Assembly (NCBI GenBank): GCA_963757805.1
Contig: CAVWSM010000006.1
Coordinates: 930,001 to 994,000 of the forward strand
Source of the DNA: CAVWSM01 sp963757805
Lineage (GTDB): Bacteria; Actinomycetota; Actinomycetes; Jiangellales; Jiangellaceae
Reading direction: 5' to 3'
DNA: 64,000 nucleotides
Translations under genes and position numbers: made by a program
The notes under the pieces: generated by a model
What the model was told of the DNA's origin: nothing
The model's input: only the letters and a program-made list of their open reading frames with translations
Database searches by the model: none
In this document: positions 19,840 to 30,572 of the stretch, one piece after another
Position numbering within the stretch: position 1 is the stretch's first letter
Layout of the letters: every line of letters starts with the position of its first letter

Positions 19840-20245
19840 TCGTCGATACGAGCGCACTACTCGCTTCTTTGACCGTGACGAACCCGACCAAAGGGCAGTC
19901 TCGGAGGTGCTGGAGGAGTACTCGGAGGAACTGGTGGTATCGCCGTACGTGATTGCAGAGCTCGACTACCTGGTCGCCACACGACTGGGAGTGGAGGTCG
20001 AGCTGGGCGTGCTGGGCGAACTGGCGGGCGGCGCCTGGGAGCTGCCGGCTGTTGGCCCTGACGACCTCAACGTGATGATGTCGGTGATCAAGAAGTACCG
20101 CGATCAGGAGATCGGCATCGCTGACGCGTCCAACGTCGTTCTGGCCGCAAGGTATCGCACTCGCACCGTCGCCACCTTGGACCGACGGCATTTCGATGTG
20201 CTCCGGCCGCTCACTGGCGGCCGATTCACGACCCTCCCCAGCTGA
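19836..20245 (+). pseudogene. VapC-type PIN toxin, frameshifted
   Basis: PIN-domain ribonuclease of a toxin-antitoxin pair. It begins with TTG 19836 as LIVDTSALLA (first acidic residue D4), then shifts frame near 19865 to FDRDEPDQRAVSEVLEEYSE and runs to the end. The remaining acidic residues are present in VIAELDYLV, GIADASNVVLAARY and ATLDRRHFDVL. Without correction the toxin is truncated after about 20 residues. Together with the nonsense-ridden antitoxin, this suggests a decayed module. The shift itself could also be a sequence error. Confidence 0.8.
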
Positions 20246-20307
20246 ACTCATAGAAGCGCGGCCAGCGCCCCACACACACAGTGCGGCAGAGTCGGGTGGT
20301 GCTGGCG

Positions 20308-20588
20308 TCACAGAGGGCGATAGGCGTCGCGCCGGTGCTCAACGCGGAGGACGACTACTTCGCGGGTGTCGTCGTTGATGCGGTACAGGACTCGGTAGGT
20401 GCCGCGTCGTGCTGACCAGACGCCATGAGGTCGTCACGCAAGGGCTTGCCCACGCGCTGTGGATTGGCCACGAGGGCGGTTGTGAGGAAGTCGATGACGG
20501 CGATGGCGACTGCTTCGGGGAGTCTTTCGGCGATCGCTCGCTGTGCCGGCGGTGTGAGGACAAGCTCATAGGCGGCACGTTCGGTCAC
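20308..20588 (-). CDS. RelE/ParE-type toxin, one frameshift
   Basis: Small toxin of the RelE fold, about 93 residues. GTG 20588 opens VTERAAYELVLTPPAQRAIA and the helix ERLPEAVAIAVIDFLT; VGKPLRDDLMASGQHDAA follows, and a shift near 20405 gives LYRINDDTREVVVLRVEHRR, the characteristic RelE beta-hairpin ending. RelE proteins cleave mRNA in the ribosome. Its start overlaps the antitoxin stop as GTGA (20585-20588). The one-base shift may be an error, since the C-terminal half is well preserved. Confidence 0.85.
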
Positions 20589-20852
20589 CGGCGCAGCCGG
20601 CGGACCGCGTCGATGCCACGCAGAACGTCACCGCGGGCGTACGCGGCATCGGCCTCGCGGATGTCCGCCAGCGCGGCCGGGTCGCTGAGCACGTCGATGG
20701 TCTCCTCTAGTTGGGCCAGGTCCTCGGGGCTGATCAAGACTGCGGCCGCGCGGCCATTGCGGGTGACGATGACCCGCTCGTGCTGGTGCTCGACGCGGTC
20801 GATGACCTCACTGAGGTGGTCGCGCGACCGCCCGCAGAGATTCAGTGCTCAT
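20585..20852 (-). CDS. Phd/YefM-type antitoxin, one frameshift
   Basis: Antitoxin partner of the RelE-like toxin, about 88 residues. ATG 20852 begins MSTESLRAV; after a one-base insertion near 20825 the frame reads RDHLSEVIDRVEHQHERVIV, TRNGRAAAVLISPEDLAQLE and ETIDVLSD, the standard Phd/YefM core. The C-terminal tail READAAYARGDVLRG would wrap the toxin. Antitoxin before toxin with a four-base GTGA overlap is typical. A perfect palindrome lies immediately upstream and probably binds the complex. Confidence 0.87.
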
Positions 20853-20854
20853 GG

Positions 20855-20866
20855 CCACAATTGTGG
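20855..20866. promoter_or_regulatory. Palindromic operator of the relBE-like operon
   Basis: A perfect 12-bp palindrome, CCACAATTGTGG, ends two bases before the antitoxin ATG on the minus strand. Antitoxins of this family repress their own promoter. No Shine-Dalgarno motif fits between the palindrome and the ATG, so the mRNA may be leaderless. The function is inferred from symmetry and position. Confidence 0.6.
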
Positions 20867-20980
20867 CGCACTTGAAGCCCTCTGTCCATGGGCCTGTTGC
20901 GGACAAAATGCACCAAGATCAACCATCCGACATTCGGCATGACAGCGCTCCTCCGACCGTCCGGTGGGCCTGTGGCCTGA

Positions 20981-22953
<1,973 letters not shown>

Positions 22954-22982
22954 GTGCAGACGTCCCTTCTCATGTGACTAGA

Positions 22983-24857
22983 TCACCCTAGGCGGGCGAC
23001 GCGGTGCAGGCGCAAGGCCAGCTGTACCTCGAGCGCGCGGTTTGGTTCGGACCAGTCCGAGCCGAGCAACCGGGCAACCCGATCAAGTCGTTGGGTCACG
23101 GTGTTGACGTGCACCTGAAGAGTTGCGGCGGCCCGCGCCGGGCTGCTGCCGTTGGCGAAGTAGGCCTCGATGGTCCGCACCAGCTCGGTGCCGCGCTTGG
23201 CGTCATAGTCGATCACCGGCCCGAGGGTGGCCTCGACGAAGGTCGCGACCTTCGGGTTCTCCCCCAGCAACAACCCGACGAAGCCGAGCTCTTTAGCGCT
23301 CGCCCCGTCACCGTGGCGGCCCAGCGAGGCGAGCACATCCGCGCACCGGGAGGCTGAGCGGTAGGCGTCGACGATCTCCTTCGGACCACAGGCCGGGCCG
23401 GCGCCACCGGCCGTGACCGGTCGCCCTACCGAGCTCGAGACCTCCTTGGCCACGGTGCGGGCGAGCACTCCGGGGTCGCTGGCGGGCAGCACCAGCACGA
23501 CGCCACCGTCGTGCGCACCGGCGATGCCGCCGTGCCGGGACGCGAAAGACGCGGCCGCAAGTGCCAGCCCCCGCCGGTTGGCGGCCTCGGATCGGGCGAC
23601 AACCAGGGCGTACGGGCTCGCAAGGTCGAGACCCACCCGCCGGGCGCGCTCGCGGAGGCTCGCTGGATCGACCCCGCGGTCGCTGAGCAGGTCGTCGAGA
23701 AGCTCGCCACGGACCCGCTGCTCGGCCTCGGCCCTGCTGCGCTGGAGGAGCAGCAGCAGAGCGGTCACCATCGCGCCGCGCTCGAGAACCCGTACGTCTC
23801 CCTGGTCGAGGTCCTCGTCGTGCGACAGCGCCATCGCCCCCAGCCGGTCCGGACCGGCTGCCACCGGGGCGTACCACCAGCCACGCCGATGAACGGCGTG
23901 CCCGCTGCCCTCCCACGCGGAGAACGCGGCGACGACCTCGGAGGTGTCTGGCGGCTTCGCTCCGCCGACCGTCGCGAGCAGCTCGCCCATGTGGTCGATC
24001 ACGACGAGCGGGCCATCGAGGACCTCGGCGACAGCGTGTGCGACGTCCTGCACGTCGCCACCCTGCAGGACGAGCTCGAAGAACCGGTCATGCGCCTCGG
24101 CCGCGCGCTCGACCGATCGGGAGTGCACCTGGACGAGCTGGTTGGCGGCGCTGAGATCGGTAAGGGCGGCCCGCGTCTCGTCCAGGCGGCGGGCGTTGTC
24201 GATCGCGATCGCGGCGAAGTCAGCGAGCGACGCGAGCAGTGCCACCTCGGCACGGGCGAACGGGCGCTTGGCACGATTGGCCGCGAACAGCACACCGATC
24301 GCCCGCTGCCCGAGCAGCAGCGGCACACCAAGGATGGCGACGAGCCCTTCGTCGGTCACCGCGGCGTCGACGTCGCCGATGTGCCGGAACCGGTTGTCCT
24401 CGCCATAGCTCGCGGTCCAGTACGGGCGCCGTGTCTCGGCGACGAGCCCGCCCAGCCCACCCCCCATTGGCAGCCGCACGGCTTGGAACCGCGCCGACAC
24501 CGAGCCTTCGGTGATGCGCATGTAGGTGTCGCCGGCCTCTTCGTCGACCAGCGTCAGGTAGGTCACGTCGGTGCCAAGCAGGGTGCGAGCCCGGCGAACG
24601 ATCGCGCTCAGCACCGCGTCGGGGTCCCGCAAGGCGGCGAGGTCGGCGGCCGTCTCGTACAGCGCCACGAGCTCGACCTCCCGACGCTTGCGGTCCTGGA
24701 GGGTCGTGCGGACCCGCAGCGCCAGCTGCTTGGCGTCGTCGAGCGCGGCGAGCTCGTCGGCGCTCGCTCCAGCCGCCCGGGCGCGCAGCAGCGGCTCCTC
24801 GAACTCGACCGGCGTTGCGTCTCGGGCGAGGAGCTCCAGAAAGTCTCCTGCCGACAC
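22983..24857 (-). CDS. GAF-domain PucR-type transcriptional regulator
   Basis: Predicted sensor-regulator of about 624 residues. A coiled N-terminal helix (EFEEPLLRARAAGASADELA) precedes a GAF domain (DPDAVLSAIVRRARTLLGTD to AAIAIDNARRLDETRA). A central region resembles the PucR middle domain. The C-terminal helix-turn-helix reads ANGSSPARAAATLQVHVNTV followed by TQRLDRVARLLG, the PucR HTH_30 signature. GTG 24857 (VSAGDFLELLARD) clears the bdhA stop by 52 bp. It sits between bdhA and aacS in the same direction, so it probably senses a substrate or product of the pathway and controls this operon. Confidence 0.88.
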   Translation of the reverse strand: MSAGDFLELLARDATPVEFEEPLLRARAAGASADELAALDDAKQLALRVRTTLQDRKRREVELVALYETAADLAALRDPDAVLSAIVRRARTLLGTDVTYLTLVDEEAGDTYMRITEGSVSARFQAVRLPMGGGLGGLVAETRRPYWTASYGEDNRFRHIGDVDAAVTDEGLVAILGVPLLLGQRAIGVLFAANRAKRPFARAEVALLASLADFAAIAIDNARRLDETRAALTDLSAANQLVQVHSRSVERAAEAHDRFFELVLQGGDVQDVAHAVAEVLDGPLVVIDHMGELLATVGGAKPPDTSEVVAAFSAWEGSGHAVHRRGWWYAPVAAGPDRLGAMALSHDEDLDQGDVRVLERGAMVTALLLLLQRSRAEAEQRVRGELLDDLLSDRGVDPASLRERARRVGLDLASPYALVVARSEAANRRGLALAAASFASRHGGIAGAHDGGVVLVLPASDPGVLARTVAKEVSSSVGRPVTAGGAGPACGPKEIVDAYRSASRCADVLASLGRHGDGASAKELGFVGLLLGENPKVATFVEATLGPVIDYDAKRGTELVRTIEAYFANGSSPARAAATLQVHVNTVTQRLDRVARLLGSDWSEPNRALEVQLALRLHRVARLG

Positions 24858-24909
24858 GGCGTGGAGTATGCCTGACGTGGCGGCTCCGGCGGTGAGCCGG
24901 AGCCGCCGG

Positions 24910-25668
24910 TCAGCGCGCGGTCCAGCCGCCATCGATCGCAAACGACGCACCGGTCACGAACGACGCCTGCGGTCCGGCGAGCCAGGCAACCAGGTCGGCG
25001 ACCTCCTCGGGCTCGACGAGCCGTTTGATGGCCGCAGGGCCGAGCATGATCCGTTCGACGACCTCTTCCTCGTCGATGCCGTGCGTGTGCGCCTGCGCCG
25101 CTATCTGCTTCTCGACGAGGGGTGTGCGGACATAGCCCGGGCTCACGCAGTTGGACGTGACGCCGTACACCGCCCCCTCCAACGCGACCACCTTCGACAA
25201 GCCCTCGAGGCCGTGCTTGGCCGCCACGTACGCGGACTTGAAGGCGGAAGCCCGCTGGCCGTGGACCGACGAGACGTTGACGACGCGTCCGAACCGGCGC
25301 TCGTACATGCCGGGCAGCACGCCTCGCAGCAGCCAGAACGGCGCTGTCAGCATGACCGTCTGGATCTGCGCAAAGCGGTCGACGGGGAACTCGTGCACGG
25401 GAGCCACGTGCTGAAGGCCCGCGTTGTTGACCAGGATGTCGACGTCGCGCAGCGGCAGCCGCGCCACCGCGTCCGGGTCGGAGAGGTCGCAGGCGATGGC
25501 TTCACCGTCGACCGCAGCGGCCACCTTCGAAGCCGCCTCGCCGTCAAGGTCGAGGACACGTACGTGTGCGCCGTCCACGGCCAGCCTCGCCGCCACCGCC
25601 GCCCCGATGCCACTCGCGGCACCAGTGACCAAGGCGGTGCGTCCTGCAAGAGTCCCAACAAGAGTCAT
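24910..25668 (-). CDS. bdhA: 3-Hydroxybutyrate dehydrogenase
   Basis: SDR enzyme that interconverts D-3-hydroxybutyrate and acetoacetate with NAD. The 252-residue frame is intact. Cofactor loop TGAASGIG is at residues 15-22 and catalytic Ser134, Tyr147 and Lys151 lie in NVSSVHG and SAYVAAKHG. The substrate-site segments NNAGLQHVAPVHEFP and CVSPGYVRTPLVEKQI are diagnostic of BdhA. Its start overlaps the livM stop (ATGA), so it belongs to the transporter operon. The product acetoacetate is the substrate of aacS downstream. Confidence 0.95.
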   Translation of the reverse strand: MTLVGTLAGRTALVTGAASGIGAAVAARLAVDGAHVRVLDLDGEAASKVAAAVDGEAIACDLSDPDAVARLPLRDVDILVNNAGLQHVAPVHEFPVDRFAQIQTVMLTAPFWLLRGVLPGMYERRFGRVVNVSSVHGQRASAFKSAYVAAKHGLEGLSKVVALEGAVYGVTSNCVSPGYVRTPLVEKQIAAQAHTHGIDEEEVVERIMLGPAAIKRLVEPEEVADLVAWLAGPQASFVTGASFAIDGGWTAR

Positions 25669-26666
25669 CGTGATCCCCCGGTCCGTGCGTTGGGCAGCCG
25701 GTCGCGCAGCGTGCCCCAGATGCCCTTGCGGAACAGCAGCACGACGAGCACGAACACGGAGCCGGTGATGATCCCGATGCCTTCAAAGCCGGACGACGCC
25801 AGCTGGTCCTCGAGCCCGACGACGAGCACGGCTGCGACGACACCGCCCCAGAGGGTGCCGATGCCGCCCAGCACCGCCAGCAGCACGACCTTGCCGGATG
25901 TCGTCCAGTTGAGCTCCTGCAACGAGACGAAGCCGTGGCTGACCGCGAACAGGCCGCCGGCGAGTCCCGCCAGCCCGGCGGAGAGCACGAACGCCATGAC
26001 CTTGTAGCGGTCGACGTCGTAACCCAGCGACCGTGTGCGGGCCGGGTTGTCGCGGATCGCGATGAGCACGCGGCCGAACGGTGAGTGCACCACCCGCCAG
26101 GCCACCCACATGCCCGCGGCGATCAGCGGAAGAACTGCGTAGTAGAAGTAGAACGGCTCGGTCTCGACGGCCTCGATGCCAAAGAACGACTTGGGGATGC
26201 CCTGCAGGCCGTTCTCCCCGCCTGTGACGTCACGCCATTGGTTGGCGACGAAGTAGAGCATCTGCGCGAAGGCCAGCGTGACCATCGCGAAGTAGATTCC
26301 GCTGCGACGTACGGACAGCAGGCCGATGGGTACGGCGAGCACCATCGCCGCGACAGCTCCCGCAAGCACGGCCAGGGGGAACGGCAAGCCGGCGTGCACC
26401 GCGATGAGTCCCGTGACATAGGCCGAGCCGCCCCAGAATGCCGCGTGCCCGAACGACAGCAGCCCGGCATATCCGAGCAGCAGGTCGAGGGAGACTGCGA
26501 AGAGTGCCCAGGCCGCCATGTCGGTCGCGACCGGCGGGTAGACGAACCAGGGCAGCGACAGTGCGAGCGCGAGGCCGGCGGCGAGCACGAGCCACCGGGT
26601 CCTCGAGCCGCGCCTGGGTTGCGCGAGCGCAGTTTCGGTCGGGGTCGTGCTCGTCACGGCGGTCAT
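25665..26666 (-). CDS. livM: Branched-chain-type ABC transporter permease LivM
   Basis: Inner-membrane permease of the hydrophobic amino acid transport (HAAT) class, 333 residues with about ten helices. The EAA-like loop is within GRVLIAIRDNPARTRSLGYD, and LLLGYAGLLSFGHAAFWGGS is the LivM signature. Stop and start overlap with bdhA and livH by four bases on each side. In HAAT systems the substrate can be amino acids, amides, urea, or small carboxylates and aromatics; the neighbouring bdhA and aacS suggest a short-chain hydroxy- or keto-acid here. Confidence 0.94.
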   Translation of the reverse strand: MTAVTSTTPTETALAQPRRGSRTRWLVLAAGLALALSLPWFVYPPVATDMAAWALFAVSLDLLLGYAGLLSFGHAAFWGGSAYVTGLIAVHAGLPFPLAVLAGAVAAMVLAVPIGLLSVRRSGIYFAMVTLAFAQMLYFVANQWRDVTGGENGLQGIPKSFFGIEAVETEPFYFYYAVLPLIAAGMWVAWRVVHSPFGRVLIAIRDNPARTRSLGYDVDRYKVMAFVLSAGLAGLAGGLFAVSHGFVSLQELNWTTSGKVVLLAVLGGIGTLWGGVVAAVLVVGLEDQLASSGFEGIGIITGSVFVLVVLLFRKGIWGTLRDRLPNARTGGSR

Positions 26667-27532
26667 GCGGTCTCCTCACGGCCGAACAGCCCTGCCGGCC
26701 GGACGAGGATCACCACGGCCATGAGGACGAAGATCAGGATCTGGGCGAATGCTGGTGCGTACGCCTGCCCGTAGGCCTCCACGAGGCCGACGAGGAAACC
26801 GGCCAGCACGGCGCCGAGGATCGAGCCGAGGCCACCGATCACGACGACGGCGAACAGGATGATGACGAAGTTGTTGCCCATCTCAGCGGTGATCGCGCGG
26901 AACGGAGCCGCGAGCACCCCGGCGAGGCCCGCGAGCGCAATGCCGAAGCCGAAAACCGGTGTCACCCATCGTCCGACGTTGATGCCAAGCGCCCTGGTGA
27001 GCTCGGGCTTCTCGGTGGCGGCGCGGACGACCATCCCGATCTTGGTGCGGGTGAGCACCAGCCAGACTGCGGTGCACAGGATGACGGAGCACAGCACCAG
27101 GAAGGCCTGGTAGGTCGGGATCTGGGTGCTCCCGATGGACAGCTGGCCGTCGAGTGCCGAGGGTCGCTCGTAGGGCAGGCCCGACACTCCGTACCTGCGC
27201 TTCACCAGGTCCACGAGCAGCAAGGTGAGCCCGAAGGTGAGCAGGAAGTTGTAGAGCGGGTCGAGCCGGATGAGCCGGTGCACCAGAAGTCGCTCGACCA
27301 GCACGCCGAAGCCGAACATCAGCAAGGGCACCACGAGGAGAGCCAGCCAGAACGACAGGCCCAGCTCGTCGAGCAGGACGGCCGCGACGACGGCCCCGAG
27401 CATGTAGCAGGCGCCGTGCGCGAAGTTGACGACGCCGAGCACTCCGAAGATGACCGCGAGGCCGAGCGCCGCGATGGCATAGAAGCTGCCGGCCGCCAGC
27501 CCCTGGACGGTGTATTGCAGGATCTCGTTCAT
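26663..27532 (-). CDS. livH: Branched-chain-type ABC transporter permease LivH
   Basis: Second permease of the HAAT system, 289 residues. It begins MNEILQYTVQGLAAGSFYAI and contains GVLGVVNFAHGACYMLGA and the cytoplasmic loop VRAATEKPELTRALGINVGR, both typical of LivH. ATG 27532 is the natural start; the region before it carries a strong hairpin and no coding signal. The stop overlaps the livM start. About 60 bp separate it from the binding-protein gene. Confidence 0.94.
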   Translation of the reverse strand: MNEILQYTVQGLAAGSFYAIAALGLAVIFGVLGVVNFAHGACYMLGAVVAAVLLDELGLSFWLALLVVPLLMFGFGVLVERLLVHRLIRLDPLYNFLLTFGLTLLLVDLVKRRYGVSGLPYERPSALDGQLSIGSTQIPTYQAFLVLCSVILCTAVWLVLTRTKIGMVVRAATEKPELTRALGINVGRWVTPVFGFGIALAGLAGVLAAPFRAITAEMGNNFVIILFAVVVIGGLGSILGAVLAGFLVGLVEAYGQAYAPAFAQILIFVLMAVVILVRPAGLFGREETA

Positions 27533-27552
27533 GCTGTCCTTTCGAGGGCGGC

Positions 27553-27585
27553 GCCGGGCTCGGGGCGCAGCGCCCCGAGCCCGGC
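27553..27585 (-). terminator. Hairpin between binding protein and livH (attenuator)
   Basis: A perfect 15-bp inverted repeat (27553-27567 and 27571-27585) with a three-base CAG loop lies nine bases after the binding-protein stop and 20 bases before livH. It has no U-tract, as is common in high-GC bacteria. Placed inside the operon, it probably stabilises the upstream mRNA end and lowers transcription of the permease genes relative to the binding protein. Confidence 0.75.
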
Positions 27586-27593
27586 TAGCTCCC

Positions 27594-28844
27594 TCACGAC
27601 ATCGAGCAGGTGGTCTCCGCGACGGGCTTGAACGCCTGCTCAGCCGGGATCGTGGAGACGATCTCCTCGTAGTCCCAGTCCTCACTGACGGCACCGGCGT
27701 CCTTGACCTTGGCGAGGTAGACGTCGTGGATCACCCGGTGGTCCTCGGCGCGCACCTTGCCGTTGCGCAGGAAGACGTCGGACAGCTCCTTGCCCTCGAG
27801 CTCGGCGACGACCTTGTCCGCGTCGTCTCCACCGGCGCGCTGCACGGCCTCGAGGTACTGCAGGGCGGCGGAGTAGTTGCCCGCGTGCGCGAACGAGGGC
27901 CGGGCGTCGGTCTCCTCGAGGAACCGGTCAGCCCACTCGCGCGCCTCGTCGTCCATGTTCCAGTACCACGCATCGGTGAACTGGGTGCCGGCGAACTGCT
28001 CGACACCGAGCGCGTGGATGTCGGTGATGAACATGAGCCCGACGGACAGGTCGATGCCCTGGTCGCGCAGTCCGGAGTCGTTGTACTGCTTGACGAGGTT
28101 GATGAGGTCGCCGCCGGCCTGCATCGTCCCGATCACGTCCGGGCCGGTCGATGCGGCCTTGGTCAGGAACGTCGAGAAGTTGTCATTGGGGAACGGTGTC
28201 GCGATCGACTCGTTGACATTGCCGCCCGCGGCCTTGATCGCGGTGTCGAACGACTTCTGCATGTCCTGGCCGAAGGCATAGTCGGGGTAGATGATCGACC
28301 AGTCCGTATCGCCGTTCTCGGTGACGGTCGTGCCGGTGCCGTTGGCGAGCATGTAGGTGTCGTACGCCCAGTGGAACGTGTACTTGTTGCACTCGTCGTT
28401 GGTGAGCGCTGTTGTCGCGGCACCGACGTTGATGTGCAGCCGCTTCTTGGTCTCAGCCTGCGTGGCCACCGCGAGCGCGGCGGACGACGTCGGGACGTCG
28501 AGGATGATGTCGGCCTGCTGCCGGTCGTACATCTCCTGCGCCTTGGTGTTGGCGACGTCGGGCTTGTTCTGGTGGTCGGCGGTGACGACCTCGATGTCAG
28601 TTGCGACCGCGTCGTCGCCGTACTTCTCCTTGTAGTCGGCGATGGCCATCTCGACGGCCTTGACGCTGTTGGGACCCGACAGGTCCTTGTAGACGCCCGA
28701 CTGGTCGTTGAGCACGCCGAGGACGACCTTGCCGTTCGTGAGCTCTCCGCCGCCAGTGGAGCTGGGTCCGCCGCCGCCGCAGGCGGACAGGAGCAGGGCC
28801 CCCGACAGAGCGGTCGCCGATGCGACCTTGGTCCTGCACTTCAT
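27594..28844 (-). CDS. HAAT-family substrate-binding lipoprotein
   Basis: Extracytoplasmic binding protein of the LivK/periplasmic-binding-protein-type-1 fold, 416 residues. ATG 28844 follows AGGAGG, and the signal peptide MKCRTKVASATALSGALLLS ends at lipobox SAC, so the protein is lipid-anchored. KVVLGVLNDQSGVYKDLSGP is the N-terminal fold signature, and DTDWSIIYPDYAFGQDM is the hinge-side motif. It feeds LivHMGF. The ligand is not readable from sequence; by context a ketone body or related short hydroxy-acid is proposed. Confidence 0.92.
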   Translation of the reverse strand: MKCRTKVASATALSGALLLSACGGGGPSSTGGGELTNGKVVLGVLNDQSGVYKDLSGPNSVKAVEMAIADYKEKYGDDAVATDIEVVTADHQNKPDVANTKAQEMYDRQQADIILDVPTSSAALAVATQAETKKRLHINVGAATTALTNDECNKYTFHWAYDTYMLANGTGTTVTENGDTDWSIIYPDYAFGQDMQKSFDTAIKAAGGNVNESIATPFPNDNFSTFLTKAASTGPDVIGTMQAGGDLINLVKQYNDSGLRDQGIDLSVGLMFITDIHALGVEQFAGTQFTDAWYWNMDDEAREWADRFLEETDARPSFAHAGNYSAALQYLEAVQRAGGDDADKVVAELEGKELSDVFLRNGKVRAEDHRVIHDVYLAKVKDAGAVSEDWDYEEIVSTIPAEQAFKPVAETTCSMS

Positions 28845-28903
28845 CGTGCCTCCTGTTGTCAGGTCTTGCGGGTCAAGTGCATGCGGAGTCAAATGCGTGT
28901 TGT

Positions 28904-29596
28904 TTAGATGCCCAGGTACTCGAGGAGCTCGTGCTCGCGACTTCGCAGCTCATGGGTGTCGAACGACTCGACGACGCGCCCTTGCGCGAGCAGGTAGTGC
29001 CGGTCCGCAACGGCCTCGGCGAACGTGACGTTCTGCTCGACGAGCAGCACCGCCACCCCCGCAGCCTTGACCTCACGGAGAATCTCGCCGATCTGCTGGA
29101 CGATGACCGGGGCCAGGCCTTCGGTGGGTTCGTCGAGCAGCAGCAGGCGTGCGCCCATGTGCAGCACGCGGGCGATCGCGAGCATCTGCTGCTCGCCACC
29201 GGACAGCGTCGTGCCCATTGCCCGCCGGCGGTCGGCGAGCACGGGGAACGTCGCGTAGACGCGATCGATCGGCCAGGCGTCCGAGTGCACCTGCGGCGGA
29301 AGGCGCAGATGTTCCTCGACTGTGAGCGTCGCGTAGATGCCGCGGTCGTCGGGCACCCACCCGACACCACGCCGGGCTCGCTGCTGCGGTGGCAGCCCGA
29401 CGAGATCGTGTCCGCCGAGCCGGATCGTGCCCGTGACCTGGGTGTGCAGACCCATCGCGGATCGCAGCAACGTCGACTTGCCGGCGCCGTTGCGCCCGAC
29501 CAGGGTCACGACCTCGCCGGGGCCGATGTCCAGGCTGACCTCTGTCAGGGCCTGCGCCTCGCCGTACCAGGCCGACAGTCCGCGGATCTCAAACAT
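28904..29596 (-). CDS. livF: Branched-chain-type ABC transporter ATPase LivF
   Basis: Cytosolic ATPase of 230 residues. Walker A GRNGAGKST is at residues 34-42, signature LSGGEQQMLAIARVL near residue 137, and Walker B RLLLLDEPTEGLAP about 20 residues later; LLVEQNVTFAEAVADRHYLL is the switch-His region in which LivF proteins carry Q. ATG 29596 (MFEIRGLSAWYG) overlaps the end of livG by eight bases. The binding-protein gene follows after 59 bp. Confidence 0.94.
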   Translation of the reverse strand: MFEIRGLSAWYGEAQALTEVSLDIGPGEVVTLVGRNGAGKSTLLRSAMGLHTQVTGTIRLGGHDLVGLPPQQRARRGVGWVPDDRGIYATLTVEEHLRLPPQVHSDAWPIDRVYATFPVLADRRRAMGTTLSGGEQQMLAIARVLHMGARLLLLDEPTEGLAPVIVQQIGEILREVKAAGVAVLLVEQNVTFAEAVADRHYLLAQGRVVESFDTHELRSREHELLEYLGI

Positions 29597-30359
29597 GCGA
29601 GGCCCTTCCGAGGTAGGCGGTGATGACCCGCTCGTCCGCACGGACTTCGTCGTACGTCCCCTCGGCGAGCACGCGGCCGCCCTGCAGCACGGTGACGCGG
29701 TCGGCGAGGCTGCCGACGACGTGCATGTTGTGGTCGACCAGCACGACTGTGCGGCCTGCTGCGATCTCCCTTACGAGTGCGATGGTGCGCTGCACGTCTT
29801 CGACTCCCATGCCGGCCGTGGGTTCGTCCAGCAGCAGCACGCGGGGGTCCAGGCTCAACGCGAGGGCGAGCTCGAGTGCGCGCTTCTGGCCGTACGCGAG
29901 CGATCCGGCCGGCTTGTCGGCGACGCTCGTGAGCCCGACCTTGGCGAGCAGCTCGGCGGCCCGGTCACTGAACCGGCCGAGCAACGCCTCGGAGCGCCAG
30001 AACGCCATCCCCTGACGGGTGCTGGCCTGGAGTGCCAGCTCGAGGTGCTCGACCGGGGTGAGCTGGTCGAACAAGCTGGTGATCTGGAACGAACGGGCGA
30101 CGCCTAGGTGCGCGATCCGGTCCGGACTGTGGCCTGTGACGTCCTGCTCGCCGAGGAGGACGCGGCCCGAGGTCGGCGCGAGGAACCCGGTCAACAGGTT
30201 GAAGAGTGTGGTCTTGCCCGCCCCGTTGGGGCCGACCAGCGCGTGGATGCTGCCCGCCCGCACGGCAAGGTCGACGCCGTCAACGGCTCGAAAGCCCCTG
30301 AAGTCCTTGACCAGGCGTTCGGTCCGCAGGGCCAGGCCCTGCTCGCTCGGCAGCGTCAC
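29589..30359 (-). CDS. livG: Branched-chain-type ABC transporter ATPase LivG
   Basis: Partner ATPase of LivF, 256 residues, and first gene of the operon. Walker A GPNGAGKTT is at residues 43-51, the signature is LAYGQKRALELALALS, Walker B is RVLLLDEPTAGM, and LVDHNMHVVGSLADRVTVL holds the switch His. GTG 30359 (VTLPSEQGLALRTERLV) is the first good start. Upstream lies the divergent spacer to the DUF3052 gene, where the operon promoter should be. Confidence 0.93.
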   Translation of the reverse strand: MTLPSEQGLALRTERLVKDFRGFRAVDGVDLAVRAGSIHALVGPNGAGKTTLFNLLTGFLAPTSGRVLLGEQDVTGHSPDRIAHLGVARSFQITSLFDQLTPVEHLELALQASTRQGMAFWRSEALLGRFSDRAAELLAKVGLTSVADKPAGSLAYGQKRALELALALSLDPRVLLLDEPTAGMGVEDVQRTIALVREIAAGRTVVLVDHNMHVVGSLADRVTVLQGGRVLAEGTYDEVRADERVITAYLGRASHV

Positions 30360-30395
30360 GTCCGCACCTCGTTTGTCCGTTGGCGTTGGGGCGCA

Positions 30396-30425
30396 ACAGT
30401 ACGAGCGAGGCACTGGCGCAACCAA
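30396..30425 (-). promoter_or_regulatory. Candidate promoter of the liv-bdhA-aacS operon
   Basis: On the minus strand, TTGGTT and TACTGT are separated by 18 bases, 37 bases upstream of the livG GTG. The match to a housekeeping promoter is partial. The motif TTGCGCC occurs twice here (overlapping the -35 and just after the -10), which could be an operator. Only position and spacing support it. Confidence 0.3.
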
Positions 30426-30572
30426 TGTGCCTTGCTCCCACTGTTTCTGCGGTGCACATGGGCTCGGGCAACACACGCTTGGCTTATGCGTGGCCGCCGG
30501 GCTTCCACTCAGCGCGCCGGTATGGCGTCGCACACCACGTCTTGGTGGGACGCGTTGGGGCATGATCACGCC

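Noticed and set aside
23511..24875. A 454-codon open frame antisense to the PucR-type regulator
   Set aside because: It shows no motif, and the opposite strand carries GAF and HTH_30 domains in an intact frame.
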